A DNA stretch of 64,000 nucleotides from JBFGFX01 sp965232455 (GCA_965232455.1 OZ246981.1:5332001-5396000); one strand, 5' to 3'; numbered from the stretch's first letter, positions 23,916-32,341 are shown. Translations and numbers: made by a program. Notes: generated from the letters alone by a model not told the origin.

Positions 23916-25544
23916 CTAGGCGGCAACCCGCCGGTCGAGAAGATGCGCAACATCGTTATGGCCCCCCTTTTTTGCATCGTCGAGCGGTGTATTGCCCCAC
24001 CGGTCCACCGGGTTGAGTTCGACACCCTGCCGCACGAAGTATTCGACAACGTCGTATCGCCCCTCCGAGGCGGCGAGATGCAGTGCGGTACGGCCGTCGT
24101 AGTCCGCGTCATTGAGGTTTACACCCTGTACGACAAGACGGCGGATACCGTTCAGGTCGCCCTCGCTCGCGGCCCAGCACAAATCGACCAGCAGGTTTCG
24201 GCGCGCCTCCTCGAGCTGTCTCCTCGGGTCTTTTTTGCCGTGCAAGCCTCCTACCAGATTATCGAAAGCGTGAAAGTTGAAGGTTTCGACCAGGTGATTG
24301 CACAATTCGATTCCTCGAACGCTGTTGCCGTGTTCGTCGAGTTTGGGAGCCCAGCTGCAAAGGCCCATCACGTTCGGAACGACGACGAGTATTGCGCCGG
24401 ACACACCGCTTTTGGCCGGCAACCCGATGCGGAACGCCCATTCGCCCGAAAAATCGTACATGCCGCAGGAACTCATCAGGGAAAGGCATTTCTGCACGGT
24501 TTCCGGCCGAAATATCCGTTCACCGCTAACCGGGCAGATACCGCCGTTGGCCAGCGTTGCCGCGACGACGGACATGGCTTCCGCGGTGACCTCGAGCGAA
24601 CAGCACTGGAAATAGAATTCGAGTACCTCAATCAGATCCGTGCCCTCGGGGAAAGCGTTACGCTCGCGCATCGAATAGCCCAGGGCGAAATTCCGATCCG
24701 CGGTCCGACGTTCGGAAAGATACGTTGGATTGCTGAAGCCCGGCCGCGCGCCGCCGGCAAGTTTTGCCCACATGTCCAGCACGTAGTCGAACCGATCGGC
24801 CGCGGTCAAGTCGCGTTTGATCAGCGCGCTGCTCATGATGCCTCCGGCATTGATCATCGGGTTGTGCGGGTGGCCGCGGCCATTGAGCGTCAGTTCGTTG
24901 AAACTTCCGCCGCTGGGTTCGCAACCCATGTAGTCGTGCACCAAGGCTTCGCCGTGTTCCTCGAGCGCGAGACAATAGTTGACGGCCTTGCTCACGGATT
25001 GCACGCAAAACGGGCTCTCGGCATCGCCCATCGCCAGGCGTTGTCCGTCAACGCTGCAAACGGCCGCGCCGAACAGCTCGGGATCGACGCGGCTGAGCTG
25101 AGGGATATAGTCGGCAACCTTCCCTCCGGTATGCTGTTTTGCGCGATCGAATATGCGTCGCATGTCCGCCGAGAAGTCGTCGAAGTCCGGGATAACCAGC
25201 TCGCGTTTCAGGCTTTGTTCGATCGTCAGTACGTTCGGCCTGACGATCTGCGAAAAATTTGCGTAGCTAAGACGGTGTTCCGCCGCATCGTCAACTGTCT
25301 CGAACCTCGCAAGCGCATCGATGCTGTCGGTCAGTCTCGGATCGTCAAGCCGGATTCCGGATTGAGCGATGGCGTTGCGAAGACGGGTCGTGGCCACGGT
25401 GTCCGCATCGTCCGGCGCCAGGGAATCGAACAATCGGCGTTCACGCGACGTATCCGCGTCCGTTGAATGGCTGGAGGTCCTGAGTCCGGGTGCAGGCGTC
25501 CGTTTGCGTTTGCGGTTTCCCGATCTCGGTTTTTTAGCGCTCAT
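23916..25544 (-). CDS. glsA: Glutaminase (GlsA type) with C-terminal ankyrin repeats
   Basis: A 542-residue enzyme that hydrolyses glutamine to glutamate and ammonia. After a basic, low-complexity N-terminus (about 1-60) comes a helical segment, then the beta-lactamase-like glutaminase domain at about 140-430. Its nucleophile motif is CVQSVSKAVNY; other family motifs are NPMINAGGIM, SLEVTAEAMSVVAATLANGG and GLPAKSGVSGAILVVVP. The last 80 residues are ankyrin repeats (DYDGRTALHLAASEGRYDVVEYFV; DRWGNTPLDDAKKGGHNDVAHLL). E. coli glutaminases lack both extensions; the layout matches animal mitochondrial glutaminase. Its start overlaps the end of the ammonium transporter gene by 11 bp, so the two are translationally coupled. 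Confidence 0.93.
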   Translation of the reverse strand: MSAKKPRSGNRKRKRTPAPGLRTSSHSTDADTSRERRLFDSLAPDDADTVATTRLRNAIAQSGIRLDDPRLTDSIDALARFETVDDAAEHRLSYANFSQIVRPNVLTIEQSLKRELVIPDFDDFSADMRRIFDRAKQHTGGKVADYIPQLSRVDPELFGAAVCSVDGQRLAMGDAESPFCVQSVSKAVNYCLALEEHGEALVHDYMGCEPSGGSFNELTLNGRGHPHNPMINAGGIMSSALIKRDLTAADRFDYVLDMWAKLAGGARPGFSNPTYLSERRTADRNFALGYSMRERNAFPEGTDLIEVLEFYFQCCSLEVTAEAMSVVAATLANGGICPVSGERIFRPETVQKCLSLMSSCGMYDFSGEWAFRIGLPAKSGVSGAILVVVPNVMGLCSWAPKLDEHGNSVRGIELCNHLVETFNFHAFDNLVGGLHGKKDPRRQLEEARRNLLVDLCWAASEGDLNGIRRLVVQGVNLNDADYDGRTALHLAASEGRYDVVEYFVRQGVELNPVDRWGNTPLDDAKKGGHNDVAHLLDRRVAA

Positions 25545-26808
25545 AGCCAAGCCGCTCCGTGGAAGCGATTCCGCGGTCCGCGCTCTCCAGCGAGTCCCGG
25601 CAGTATGCGTATTCGGCGTGTTCCGTAACGTCGATGCCGTACTCCTGCACCTGGGGCGATGCGCGGAGGCCGACAAACCGACGCAGCAACACGAGTAGTG
25701 CCCATGTGCCGAAGGCCGCGTAGGCTGCGGTGGCGACCACGCTGACCAGCTGAGCGACCATCAGCTCCGTGTTTCCCGATATCAGTCCGTTCGCGCCGTC
25801 CGGGTTCACGGCCGTGGATGCGAAGACGCCGGTCAACAGAGACCCGACGATTCCGCCGATCCCGTGACAGGCAAACACGTCCAGCGTGTCGTCCAAACCC
25901 GTGCGGCGGAGCCAGGCCATGGCCGCGTAACTCACCGCCGCGGCGATAGCGCCGATAACGATGGCGGACATCGGAGATACGAAACCGGCCGCGGGCGTGA
26001 CTGCCACCAGACCGACAACGGCCGCAATCGCCGCGCCGGTCGCCGTGGGCTTGCCCTTACGCATCATGTCCAAGCACACCCAGGTCACCACGGCGGCGGC
26101 TGCCGCCAACATCGTCGTTACGAAGGCGATCGACGCCAATCCATCGGCGGCGAGCGAAGAACCGGCATTGAAACCGAACCACCCGAACCAGAGCAGCGAG
26201 GCGCCAAGCACGACAAAGGGAACGTTGTGCGGCGCGTCGTTATCGTCTTTCCTCCGGCCCGGCCCGAGAACTCTTGCGGCAACGAGGGCCGATACTCCGG
26301 CGCTGATGTGCACGACCGTGCCGCCGGCAAAATCGAGCGCCCCCAGCTCGCCGATCCATCCGCCCGGGCCCCATACCCAATGCGCGATCGGGTTGTAAAC
26401 GACGAGTCCCCAGAACAGGATGAACAACAGGTAGGCTTTGAATTTCATTCGGCCCACAACGGCGCCGGATATCAGCGCCGGTGTGATGATCGCGAACATC
26501 ATCTGGAATACCATGAACGCGAGGTGCGGTATCGAATCGCCGTAGTCGGGATTGACTTCACCGGTGACGCCCGAGAGGCCGGCCCATTCGAGGCCGCCGA
26601 TCAGCGCCGAGCCGGGAGCGAAGGCCAGCGAGTAACCGATGATCGACCACTCCAGGGCGATGACCCCGAGCGCGATAAAACTCATCTTCATCGTGTTGAG
26701 CACCTGTTTCTCACGGACGAGGCCGCCGTAAAACAGCGCAAGGCCCGGCGTCATGAGCAACACCATCGCAGCGCTAACCAGTATCCAGGCTGTATTACCC
26801 TGAGACAT
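25534..26808 (-). CDS. amt: Ammonium transporter (Amt family)
   Basis: A 424-residue inner-membrane protein with eleven predicted helices. The family signature is DFAGGTVVHISAGVSALVAA, with further landmarks FYGGLVREKQVLNTMKMSF and CHGIGGIVGSLLTGVFA. The pore His is in the CHGIGG segment. It conducts ammonium into the cell under nitrogen limitation. The ATG follows GGAG. It lies 90 bp downstream of the glutamine synthetase gene, beyond a terminator hairpin, and overlaps the glutaminase gene. No glnK gene is adjacent, unlike most bacterial amt loci. Confidence 0.96.
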   Translation of the reverse strand: MSQGNTAWILVSAAMVLLMTPGLALFYGGLVREKQVLNTMKMSFIALGVIALEWSIIGYSLAFAPGSALIGGLEWAGLSGVTGEVNPDYGDSIPHLAFMVFQMMFAIITPALISGAVVGRMKFKAYLLFILFWGLVVYNPIAHWVWGPGGWIGELGALDFAGGTVVHISAGVSALVAARVLGPGRRKDDNDAPHNVPFVVLGASLLWFGWFGFNAGSSLAADGLASIAFVTTMLAAAAAVVTWVCLDMMRKGKPTATGAAIAAVVGLVAVTPAAGFVSPMSAIVIGAIAAAVSYAAMAWLRRTGLDDTLDVFACHGIGGIVGSLLTGVFASTAVNPDGANGLISGNTELMVAQLVSVVATAAYAAFGTWALLVLLRRFVGLRASPQVQEYGIDVTEHAEYAYCRDSLESADRGIASTERLGYER

Positions 26809-26853
26809 CGTTTTCTCCAGATTACGTTAGGGCCAGTTGACCCCATGGAAAGA

Positions 26854-26878
26854 AATGGCGGCCGAAGCGGCCGCCATT
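26854..26878 (-). terminator. Terminator/attenuator hairpin between glnII and amt
   Basis: Perfect 11-bp stem (AATGGCGGCCG/CGGCCGCCATT) with a 3-nt loop, 21 bp after the glutamine synthetase stop. On the minus strand it is followed by a T-rich tail (TTTCTTTCC). It would reduce read-through into amt, or protect the upstream mRNA, allowing different expression of synthetase and transporter. Confidence 0.75.
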
Positions 26879-26898
26879 CGGCCTGAAACCGCGGTAAC

Positions 26899-27981
26899 TC
26901 AGGCCGCCGTTTTCGCCGGTCGGGTATTCGACGGGTCGCTCAGACAAATCGTCCGTAGCAACATCGCGCACACGACGTAGGGATCGCAGTTTGCGCCCGG
27001 CCGTCGGTCCTCGAGGTATCCTCGGCCCTGAGCGACGACGTGGCGGGGAATGCGAATGGAAGCGCCACGATCGGCGATTCCACCGCGAAACTGGTCGATC
27101 GAGCAGGTTTCGTGCAATCCCGTCAGACGCTTTTCGAGACCGTCGCCATAACCGGCGATGTGCTGTTCGTGGTTTTTCGAGAGTTTCCGAATGGCGGATC
27201 GAATGCTCTCCAGACCGCCTTTTTCAGCTCTCATCGCCTCGGTCGACAGGTTCGTGTGCGCACCGGCACCGTTCCAGTCACCGTCCACCGGTTTCGGATC
27301 GAACGACACTTTGACGTTGTATCGTTCACTCAGGCGAATCAGTAGCCACCTTGCGAGCCACAAATGATCCGCCGCCGTCAGCGGATCCGTGTCCTCGCTA
27401 TCCAGGCCACGATAACCAATCTGAAACTCCCACTGGCCCGGCATCACCTCGGCGTTGGTGCCGTACAGCAACAAATCGGCGCTCAGACAGGCTGAGGCAT
27501 GCGCTTCGACGAGGTCCCTGCCGAAGGCGCGATCCGAGCCGTTGCCGCAGTAGAATGGGCCCTGCGGTTCCGGATATCCGTTGTCAGGCCAGCCCAGCGG
27601 CGATCCGCCGCTAAACAGCGTGTATTCCTGCTCGAACCCGACCCACGGATCGTCCTTGGCGGCGCCGCCGGCGAGAACGGACCTGAGGTCTGCGCGCGTG
27701 TTGCTTTCGTGCGGAAGGTCGTCTCCGTTATACACTTCGCACAGCACCAGATAGTGGTGCGCGCCTCTCAGCGGATTCGGGACAACCCGCACCGGAACCA
27801 GCGTCAAATCGGAATCCGATCCCTCGGATTGCCGGGTCGAGGAACCGTCGAAGCTCCAGCGTGGAAAACCGTCGAGCTCAACGCGGTCGCGGTCATCGAA
27901 GGGAACCACGCGCGACTTCGAGCGCAGTCCCGGTGTCGGTCGGAATCCGTCGAGCCAAATGTATTCAGCAGTTACAAACAT
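26899..27981 (-). CDS. glnII: Glutamine synthetase type II (eukaryote-like GSII)
   Basis: A 360-residue glutamine synthetase of the short, eukaryote-like class. Diagnostic motifs are AEYIWLDGF near the N-terminus, WSFDGSSTRQ, GFEQEYTLF, GTNAEVMPGQWEFQIG and GAGAHTNLST. It lacks the adenylylation loop of GSI, so it is not regulated by GlnE. It makes glutamine from glutamate, ammonia and ATP. GSII is known in rhizobia, actinobacteria and some gammaproteobacteria, often as a second enzyme. The ATG (MFVTAEYIWLDGF) follows GGAG; further upstream codons are untranslated leader. It heads a minus-strand group with amt and glutaminase. Confidence 0.96.
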   Translation of the reverse strand: MFVTAEYIWLDGFRPTPGLRSKSRVVPFDDRDRVELDGFPRWSFDGSSTRQSEGSDSDLTLVPVRVVPNPLRGAHHYLVLCEVYNGDDLPHESNTRADLRSVLAGGAAKDDPWVGFEQEYTLFSGGSPLGWPDNGYPEPQGPFYCGNGSDRAFGRDLVEAHASACLSADLLLYGTNAEVMPGQWEFQIGYRGLDSEDTDPLTAADHLWLARWLLIRLSERYNVKVSFDPKPVDGDWNGAGAHTNLSTEAMRAEKGGLESIRSAIRKLSKNHEQHIAGYGDGLEKRLTGLHETCSIDQFRGGIADRGASIRIPRHVVAQGRGYLEDRRPGANCDPYVVCAMLLRTICLSDPSNTRPAKTAA

Positions 27982-28022
27982 CGTTCTTTTCTCCACTAAT
28001 TTATCCAAAGCTTTTACCGATC

Positions 28023-28039
28023 CCCCGGAGTATCCGGGG
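28023..28039 (-). promoter_or_regulatory. Hairpin in the leader upstream of glnII
   Basis: Perfect 7-bp stem CCCCGGA-GTA-TCCGGGG, 41 bp upstream of the glnII start. It could be an mRNA leader element or an operator; no T tract follows directly. The surrounding 27982-28180 stretch holds no other gene I can support. Confidence 0.35.
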
Positions 28040-28180
28040 CGGACGCAAGCGTTCTTCCCTACATGCGAAAGACGACTCGAAAACGGCTCATCGAAGCGAT
28101 TGGCGACCCGGCACCCGGCTCGGCGGTCCGCGGCGATACCTTGTCTTCCGGTGTGCCGCGCCGTGCCGAACCGGTCCGGT

Positions 28181-28312
28181 CTAGTAGCGGATGACAAACA
28201 GACTGGGAATCCGTACCGGCAGGTCCTGCCCGAATCGCGCGGTGGAGATCCGCCGGCGCCGGCGGTTTTTCCGGTTACCCTTGGTACTCTGTTTCAGTTT
28301 CTTGTCGTGCAT
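28181..28312 (-). CDS. Small very basic protein (43 aa)
   Basis: ATG at 28312 is preceded by a perfect AGGAGG with 7-nt spacing. It opens a 43-residue frame beginning MHDKKLKQSTKGNRKNRRRRR. The protein is Arg/Lys-rich in its N-terminal half and ends PVRIPSLFVIRY. The strong ribosome-binding site is the main support; no family is recognised. The basic stretch suggests nucleic-acid or acidic-protein binding. It lies 200 bp upstream of glnII on the same strand and opposite the sigma factor gene, so it could be the first gene of the nitrogen cluster. Confidence 0.5.
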   Translation of the reverse strand: MHDKKLKQSTKGNRKNRRRRRISTARFGQDLPVRIPSLFVIRY

Positions 28313-28478
28313 GATGTGTCCTCCTGGATTCCCTTGCCTGTGTACGCCCGGCGAGGTCGACCGGCCGTCGCCTTGAAACGGCATTGGGAGAATGTTTTTT
28401 CGTTTACGCATGCCTCTATATGCGGAGTACTGGTCTAAACTGGATCAGGAAAGACCCGGTATTGACGAGGGTGAGGAG

Positions 28479-29030
28479 ATGGATGTCAGCGTGACGTCGT
28501 TGTTGGAGTCGGTGAACGCCGGTGAGCCGGAGGCCTATTCGAGATTATTGGAGTTGCTGCATTCGGAACTCCACCAGCTCGCGGAAGCCAAGATGAGACG
28601 GGAACGGGCGGACCACACTTTGCAGCCAACCGTCTTGGTGAACGAGGCATATCTACGGCTGCTACAGGGCGGTTCCAAGTGGCAAAACAGTTCGCACTTT
28701 TTTGGCGCCGCGGCCGAAGCGATGCGTAGGATACTGATCGACCATGCGAGGAAACGCCTGTCTGAGAAACGAGGGGGCGACGCACAGCGCGTTACGTTCA
28801 GTGAGATGAATGTTTCCGTCGAAGACCCCGACGTCGATCTTCTGGCTCTGGACGAAGCGATCAACGCGTTGCAGGAAGTCAACCCGAGACTGAGCCAGGT
28901 CGTTCAGCTGCGGTACTTCGCCGGTCTGAGCATCGAAGAAACGGCGGAGTTGCTCGATATTGGACCGGCAACCGTCAAGCGCGACTGGGCCTATGCACGG
29001 GCCTGGCTCTACGAGCGGATGAGCGAATAG
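28479..29030 (+). CDS. ECF-type RNA polymerase sigma factor (TIGR02999-like)
   Basis: A 183-residue sigma factor. Region 2 includes LHQLAEAKMRRERADHTLQPTVLVNEAYLRLL and the region 4 helix-turn-helix is LRYFAGLSIEETAELLDIGPATVKRDW. The HTLQPTALVNEAYL-type motif marks the ECF group found beside TPR Ser/Thr kinases. No anti-sigma factor is adjacent; in related systems the sigma factor is activated by phosphorylation from its kinase. The nearest kinase of this type starts at 23228 on the other strand. The ATG at 28479 has a GAGGG site; the frame upstream has none. Confidence 0.92.
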   Translation: MDVSVTSLLESVNAGEPEAYSRLLELLHSELHQLAEAKMRRERADHTLQPTVLVNEAYLRLLQGGSKWQNSSHFFGAAAEAMRRILIDHARKRLSEKRGGDAQRVTFSEMNVSVEDPDVDLLALDEAINALQEVNPRLSQVVQLRYFAGLSIEETAELLDIGPATVKRDWAYARAWLYERMSE

Positions 29031-29206
29031 GCGCGCGGACCGCAATCGCAAAGTTGCGACGCCGTTGATTGACCGGGCATGACCGAGGTCGTACTATCGC
29101 GCCGTTTTTGCGGCCAGCAGCATTCCTCGTGACATGACCCGCCCGGTATCAAAACCGAGATTAGTAGACTGTTCATGCCCAGGCGGCGAGTGAGACAGCG
29201 CCGGGC

Positions 29207-31342
29207 GTGAGGTCGATTTTCGACATAGTGCGGGGCTGGTTTCGCTCCGATTCACGCCGCCGCGCGGAGTCTCGTCGCGAATCGCGATCCGCTAATGAAC
29301 GGGCCCAAAAGAAACACGCCGCGCCCGGAGAACAGAAGACCTCGAAGCAGTCAGCGCGCCCTTCCGGCAGAACACGAAGGTACGTGGATGTATCGGAGGC
29401 TACGTCGGAACTGCTGCAGGAACTGAGATCGGCTCCGGAAAGCCGTGTAAAAGGACCGCTATGGTCGCTGCCGCGCGTCGAAAGCGGCGATCCGCAGCCG
29501 ATGCTCATCCATCAAGCGGAATCTCTGAAGCGATTGACGCAGAACAAATTTGCGTCCGGGATCATTCATCTGCCGACCGGCTCGGGCAAAACGCGGGTCG
29601 GCATCGAGATCATTGCGCAATGCCTGCAGGATCCGCGCGGTCGAGTGATCTGGGCGACGGGCGGCGTGAGCCTGCTGCGACAGTCCGTCATCCGCCTCGT
29701 GGAAATGCTCGGGCGTTTCGATCGTGAAATCTCCGCGCGATGGGCGGGCTCGGCGGACGTGCAGGAAGAAACCCTGTTTGACGAGGCGGACGTGCTTTTC
29801 GTCACGCGCGACACCCTGACGAAATGGCTGAGCCGTGCGGCGGACGGACGCACCACGGAAGACCCCCTGCGGACCGCGCTTACGGCGCGCAAGAGCTCGC
29901 GCCGCGCCCGAAACGTCACGCTGATTTACGATGAGTGTCATGAACTCGGCGCGCAGGGATTGCAGCGCGCCTGGAAGAAATTCGATGCGCGCGTACTCTC
30001 GCGGGGCAGCGCGGCGGGACGCTTCACGGTGATCGGGCTCAGCGCGACGCCGATGCCGACGTCGACGGACGCACATGCCTTGCTTCAGGACAGCATCTTT
30101 CCGCTGCGTGAAGGCGCGGAATCGCAAAAAGACTGGGGCGTGCTCGTGCATCACAGCGAGAACACGCAAACGCTGACGGACCTGAAGATTCTGTGTCCCA
30201 TCAACCTTTCGTTGCAAAAGTCCGGTTTCTTCGACATTCCCGAGCGTCTCGTGTCGCGCATCGTCGAGGAAGAGATTCCAGCAGACGCGCTGGGGCGTGG
30301 AAACTATTCGGAGAAACAGTGGGCGCACGAGTTTTCACTCGTGTTCAACCGGCGCGTAATGACACATCCGGACATCCTGGATTATCTCGCGGACAGGATC
30401 GCGCGACGATTGCCGGAGATGGGCAAAACGATCCTGTTCTGCGCGTCGGTCGAGGCTGCAAACTACATCGTCGATCGCCTGCGCCGGGACAAACGTGTCG
30501 GCGAGGGACTCGTGACGCTCGTGCACAGCCGCATGGAAGACCGCGAGATTGCGGAGTTCGAGCAGGCGATCGACGACGAGATCGTGCGCCCGGAGATGCA
30601 GGTTCAGGAATTCCTCGACCGCGGTCACCAACCGTGTGTGATGGTGAACGTCGGCATGCTCACCACGGGATTCGACGATCCGAAAGTGCGCTGCGTGGTG
30701 CTGGCGCGGCTCACGTTCAGCAAGAACCTGTTCTGGCAAATGATCGGACGCGGTTTGCGCGGACCCTATGCAGGCGGCACGCCGGATTGTTACATCATCG
30801 ATCCGATCCGCCTTACGGATCGCTTTGAGGTGTTCCAGGGCTATCGCCCGGACGTTTATCACCGCGGCATTCCACAAACCGACCTGGAGGACCGCAACAG
30901 CTCCATGCACGATCCGGCCGATCTTGCGCCGCTGAGCTGCGAACGCGAACCGCCGCCCGAATCCGACGTGACCATCGATCCCTCGATTCGCTGGGGCGTC
31001 CGGCGTGCGCTGCGTGCATTTCTGGCCGGCAAACCTTTCAAGCTGGATGTGGTGAACGACGCGCTATCGAACGTACGGATCGTCCAATCCGACGGCGGCG
31101 CCACCAGAATCGTTGCCGTCGAGGGCGCGCCGGCGGCGGAAAACCTGTACGCGCTGCTGGAAACGCATATTCGCGGTCTGGAAGAGAGTATCGGAGAGGA
31201 TCTTCCGTGGCTGTACGGACTGCTGCCAACCCGGCTGGACGACATCGCGCGGAAGACCTTTCTGCGTAAACTCCAGGTCATCCGCAAACGCAAGATAACG
31301 ACGCTCGATGAGTGGCATGAGTACGAGTTGAAGCGGCTGTAA
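29207..31342 (+). CDS. SF2 DEAD/DEAH-type helicase, stand-alone
   Basis: A 711-residue superfamily 2 helicase. A basic N-terminal tail (1-60) is followed by RecA-like domain 1 with Walker A PTGSGKT (124-130), DECH box (about 243-246) and GLSATP. Domain 2 carries TILFCASVEAAN, VMVNVGMLTTGFDDP and QMIGRGLRGP. About 190 C-terminal residues resemble nothing I recognise. The pattern is that of Res/type III restriction-like and XPB-like helicases, but no nuclease or methylase is fused or adjacent. A DNA-repair or defence role is possible but unproven. The start is GTG; the ribosome-binding site is poor, so the true start might be further in. Confidence 0.9.
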   Translation: MRSIFDIVRGWFRSDSRRRAESRRESRSANERAQKKHAAPGEQKTSKQSARPSGRTRRYVDVSEATSELLQELRSAPESRVKGPLWSLPRVESGDPQPMLIHQAESLKRLTQNKFASGIIHLPTGSGKTRVGIEIIAQCLQDPRGRVIWATGGVSLLRQSVIRLVEMLGRFDREISARWAGSADVQEETLFDEADVLFVTRDTLTKWLSRAADGRTTEDPLRTALTARKSSRRARNVTLIYDECHELGAQGLQRAWKKFDARVLSRGSAAGRFTVIGLSATPMPTSTDAHALLQDSIFPLREGAESQKDWGVLVHHSENTQTLTDLKILCPINLSLQKSGFFDIPERLVSRIVEEEIPADALGRGNYSEKQWAHEFSLVFNRRVMTHPDILDYLADRIARRLPEMGKTILFCASVEAANYIVDRLRRDKRVGEGLVTLVHSRMEDREIAEFEQAIDDEIVRPEMQVQEFLDRGHQPCVMVNVGMLTTGFDDPKVRCVVLARLTFSKNLFWQMIGRGLRGPYAGGTPDCYIIDPIRLTDRFEVFQGYRPDVYHRGIPQTDLEDRNSSMHDPADLAPLSCEREPPPESDVTIDPSIRWGVRRALRAFLAGKPFKLDVVNDALSNVRIVQSDGGATRIVAVEGAPAAENLYALLETHIRGLEESIGEDLPWLYGLLPTRLDDIARKTFLRKLQVIRKRKITTLDEWHEYELKRL

Positions 31343-31414
31343 GCAACAGCCGGTTCGGCGACGGGCGCTCACTCACCTCGGCCTTAAAACGGCACATTCG
31401 CCGCCATGATCCGG

Positions 31415-31510
31415 AAACCTCGGATAATACATTGAAGTTCGAGGTATTAAGGTGTATACCTAAAACCTCGGATAATACATTGAAGTTCGAGGTATTAAGG
31501 TGTATACCTA
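31415..31510. repeat. Perfect 48-bp tandem duplication upstream of the SIMPL gene
   Basis: Two identical 48-bp units (31415-31462 and 31463-31510) lie between the helicase stop and the SIMPL gene. Each contains an inverted repeat ACCTCG...CGAGGT and a promoter-like pair. The block is much richer in A and T than its flanks. Confidence 0.9.
31432..31508 (+). promoter_or_regulatory. Duplicated sigma70-like promoter within the tandem repeat
   Basis: Each 48-bp unit has TTGAAG and TATACC separated by exactly 17 bp: -35 at 31432-31437 with -10 at 31455-31460, and -35 at 31480-31485 with -10 at 31503-31508. Both hexamers match the consensus at 4 of 6 positions. The downstream copy would place transcription about 90 bp before the SIMPL start. 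Confidence 0.5.
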
Positions 31511-31604
31511 TTGGTTCAAGGTATAAGCAGCCTTGTTCACACGCGTATTCAGGCGGGACGTTGGGGTGGTTCGATGCAAGAACCAGCTGCCGTTGGAGAC
31601 TCCG

Positions 31605-32327
31605 ATGCTCAAGCCGTTTACCGTACTTTCCCTTTTGACACTCTTCTTCATGCCGCTCGTCCATGCGGAAGGCTGGCCGAACGTTCCGTTCCTGATTGCC
31701 GAGGGTGATGCTCGTGTGGATGTGCCCCCCGAAAAGGCAACCATCCAACTGCGGGTTGTTGCCTTCGCGAAGGAGTCGGAAGCCGCGGTTGCGACAGTAC
31801 AGCAGCAGGTAACGCGCGTATTGGAAGTATTCGAGAAATTCGAGATTCCATCAGAGGCGATTACCAGTTTCTCAATACGAAAGAGTGTCGAAAGAGCCCG
31901 ACAAGACCGCCAGGACTTGGAAATTCTAGGCTATTACGTGTCCAGGAAAATCGAAGCGGAAATCTCCGACCTGTCCGGCTTCGGCGACCTGACTGCGGCG
32001 GTGGTCGGCTTGGACAACGTGTCCAGAGTAGACGCGCAGTTCGATGTCAACAATCGCGATGACCTCGAAGCACAGCTCACGCGCCAGGCAGGAGCCGATG
32101 CGCGGCGTAAAGCCGAGAACATGGCTGCCGCGATGGCCGTGTCCGTGGGGAGCGTTCGCGCGATTTCCGAGACCGAATTTCGATCCGACGGTATGGCATT
32201 CTACGAGTTGGCCGACGGCGTGTACCCACGTATGGCGGCAATGAGACCGTACGAGGACACGGTATTTGCACCGGCAACGATTGCCGTCCGCCAATCGCTG
32301 AACGTCGTTTTCGAGATAGATCGATAG
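31605..32327 (+). CDS. SIMPL-domain (DUF541) periplasmic protein
   Basis: A 240-residue protein with a signal peptide and the SIMPL/DUF541 fold. Landmarks are IAEGDARVDVPPEKATIQLRVVAFAKESEAAV near the N-terminus, GYYVSRKIEAEISDL in the middle, ARRKAENMAAAMAVSVGSV and the C-terminal FAPATIAVRQSLNVVFEID. Homologues include BP26 of Brucella and YggE of E. coli, which form periplasmic oligomeric rings and lower oxidative stress by an unknown mechanism. The ATG follows GGAG with 7-nt spacing. It is expressed from the duplicated promoter region and ends at a bidirectional terminator. Confidence 0.88.
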   Translation: MLKPFTVLSLLTLFFMPLVHAEGWPNVPFLIAEGDARVDVPPEKATIQLRVVAFAKESEAAVATVQQQVTRVLEVFEKFEIPSEAITSFSIRKSVERARQDRQDLEILGYYVSRKIEAEISDLSGFGDLTAAVVGLDNVSRVDAQFDVNNRDDLEAQLTRQAGADARRKAENMAAAMAVSVGSVRAISETEFRSDGMAFYELADGVYPRMAAMRPYEDTVFAPATIAVRQSLNVVFEIDR

Positions 32328-32341
32328 ATCCCGTATGTGCC

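Noticed and set aside
23517..25466. Long plus-strand open frame (649 codons) opposite the glutaminase gene
   Set aside because: It is antisense to a clear enzyme and its protein has no domain or signal. High GC content makes long antisense frames common.
31415..31510. CRISPR array at the 48-bp direct repeats
   Set aside because: There are only two units with no spacer between them and no cas genes; it is a tandem duplication.
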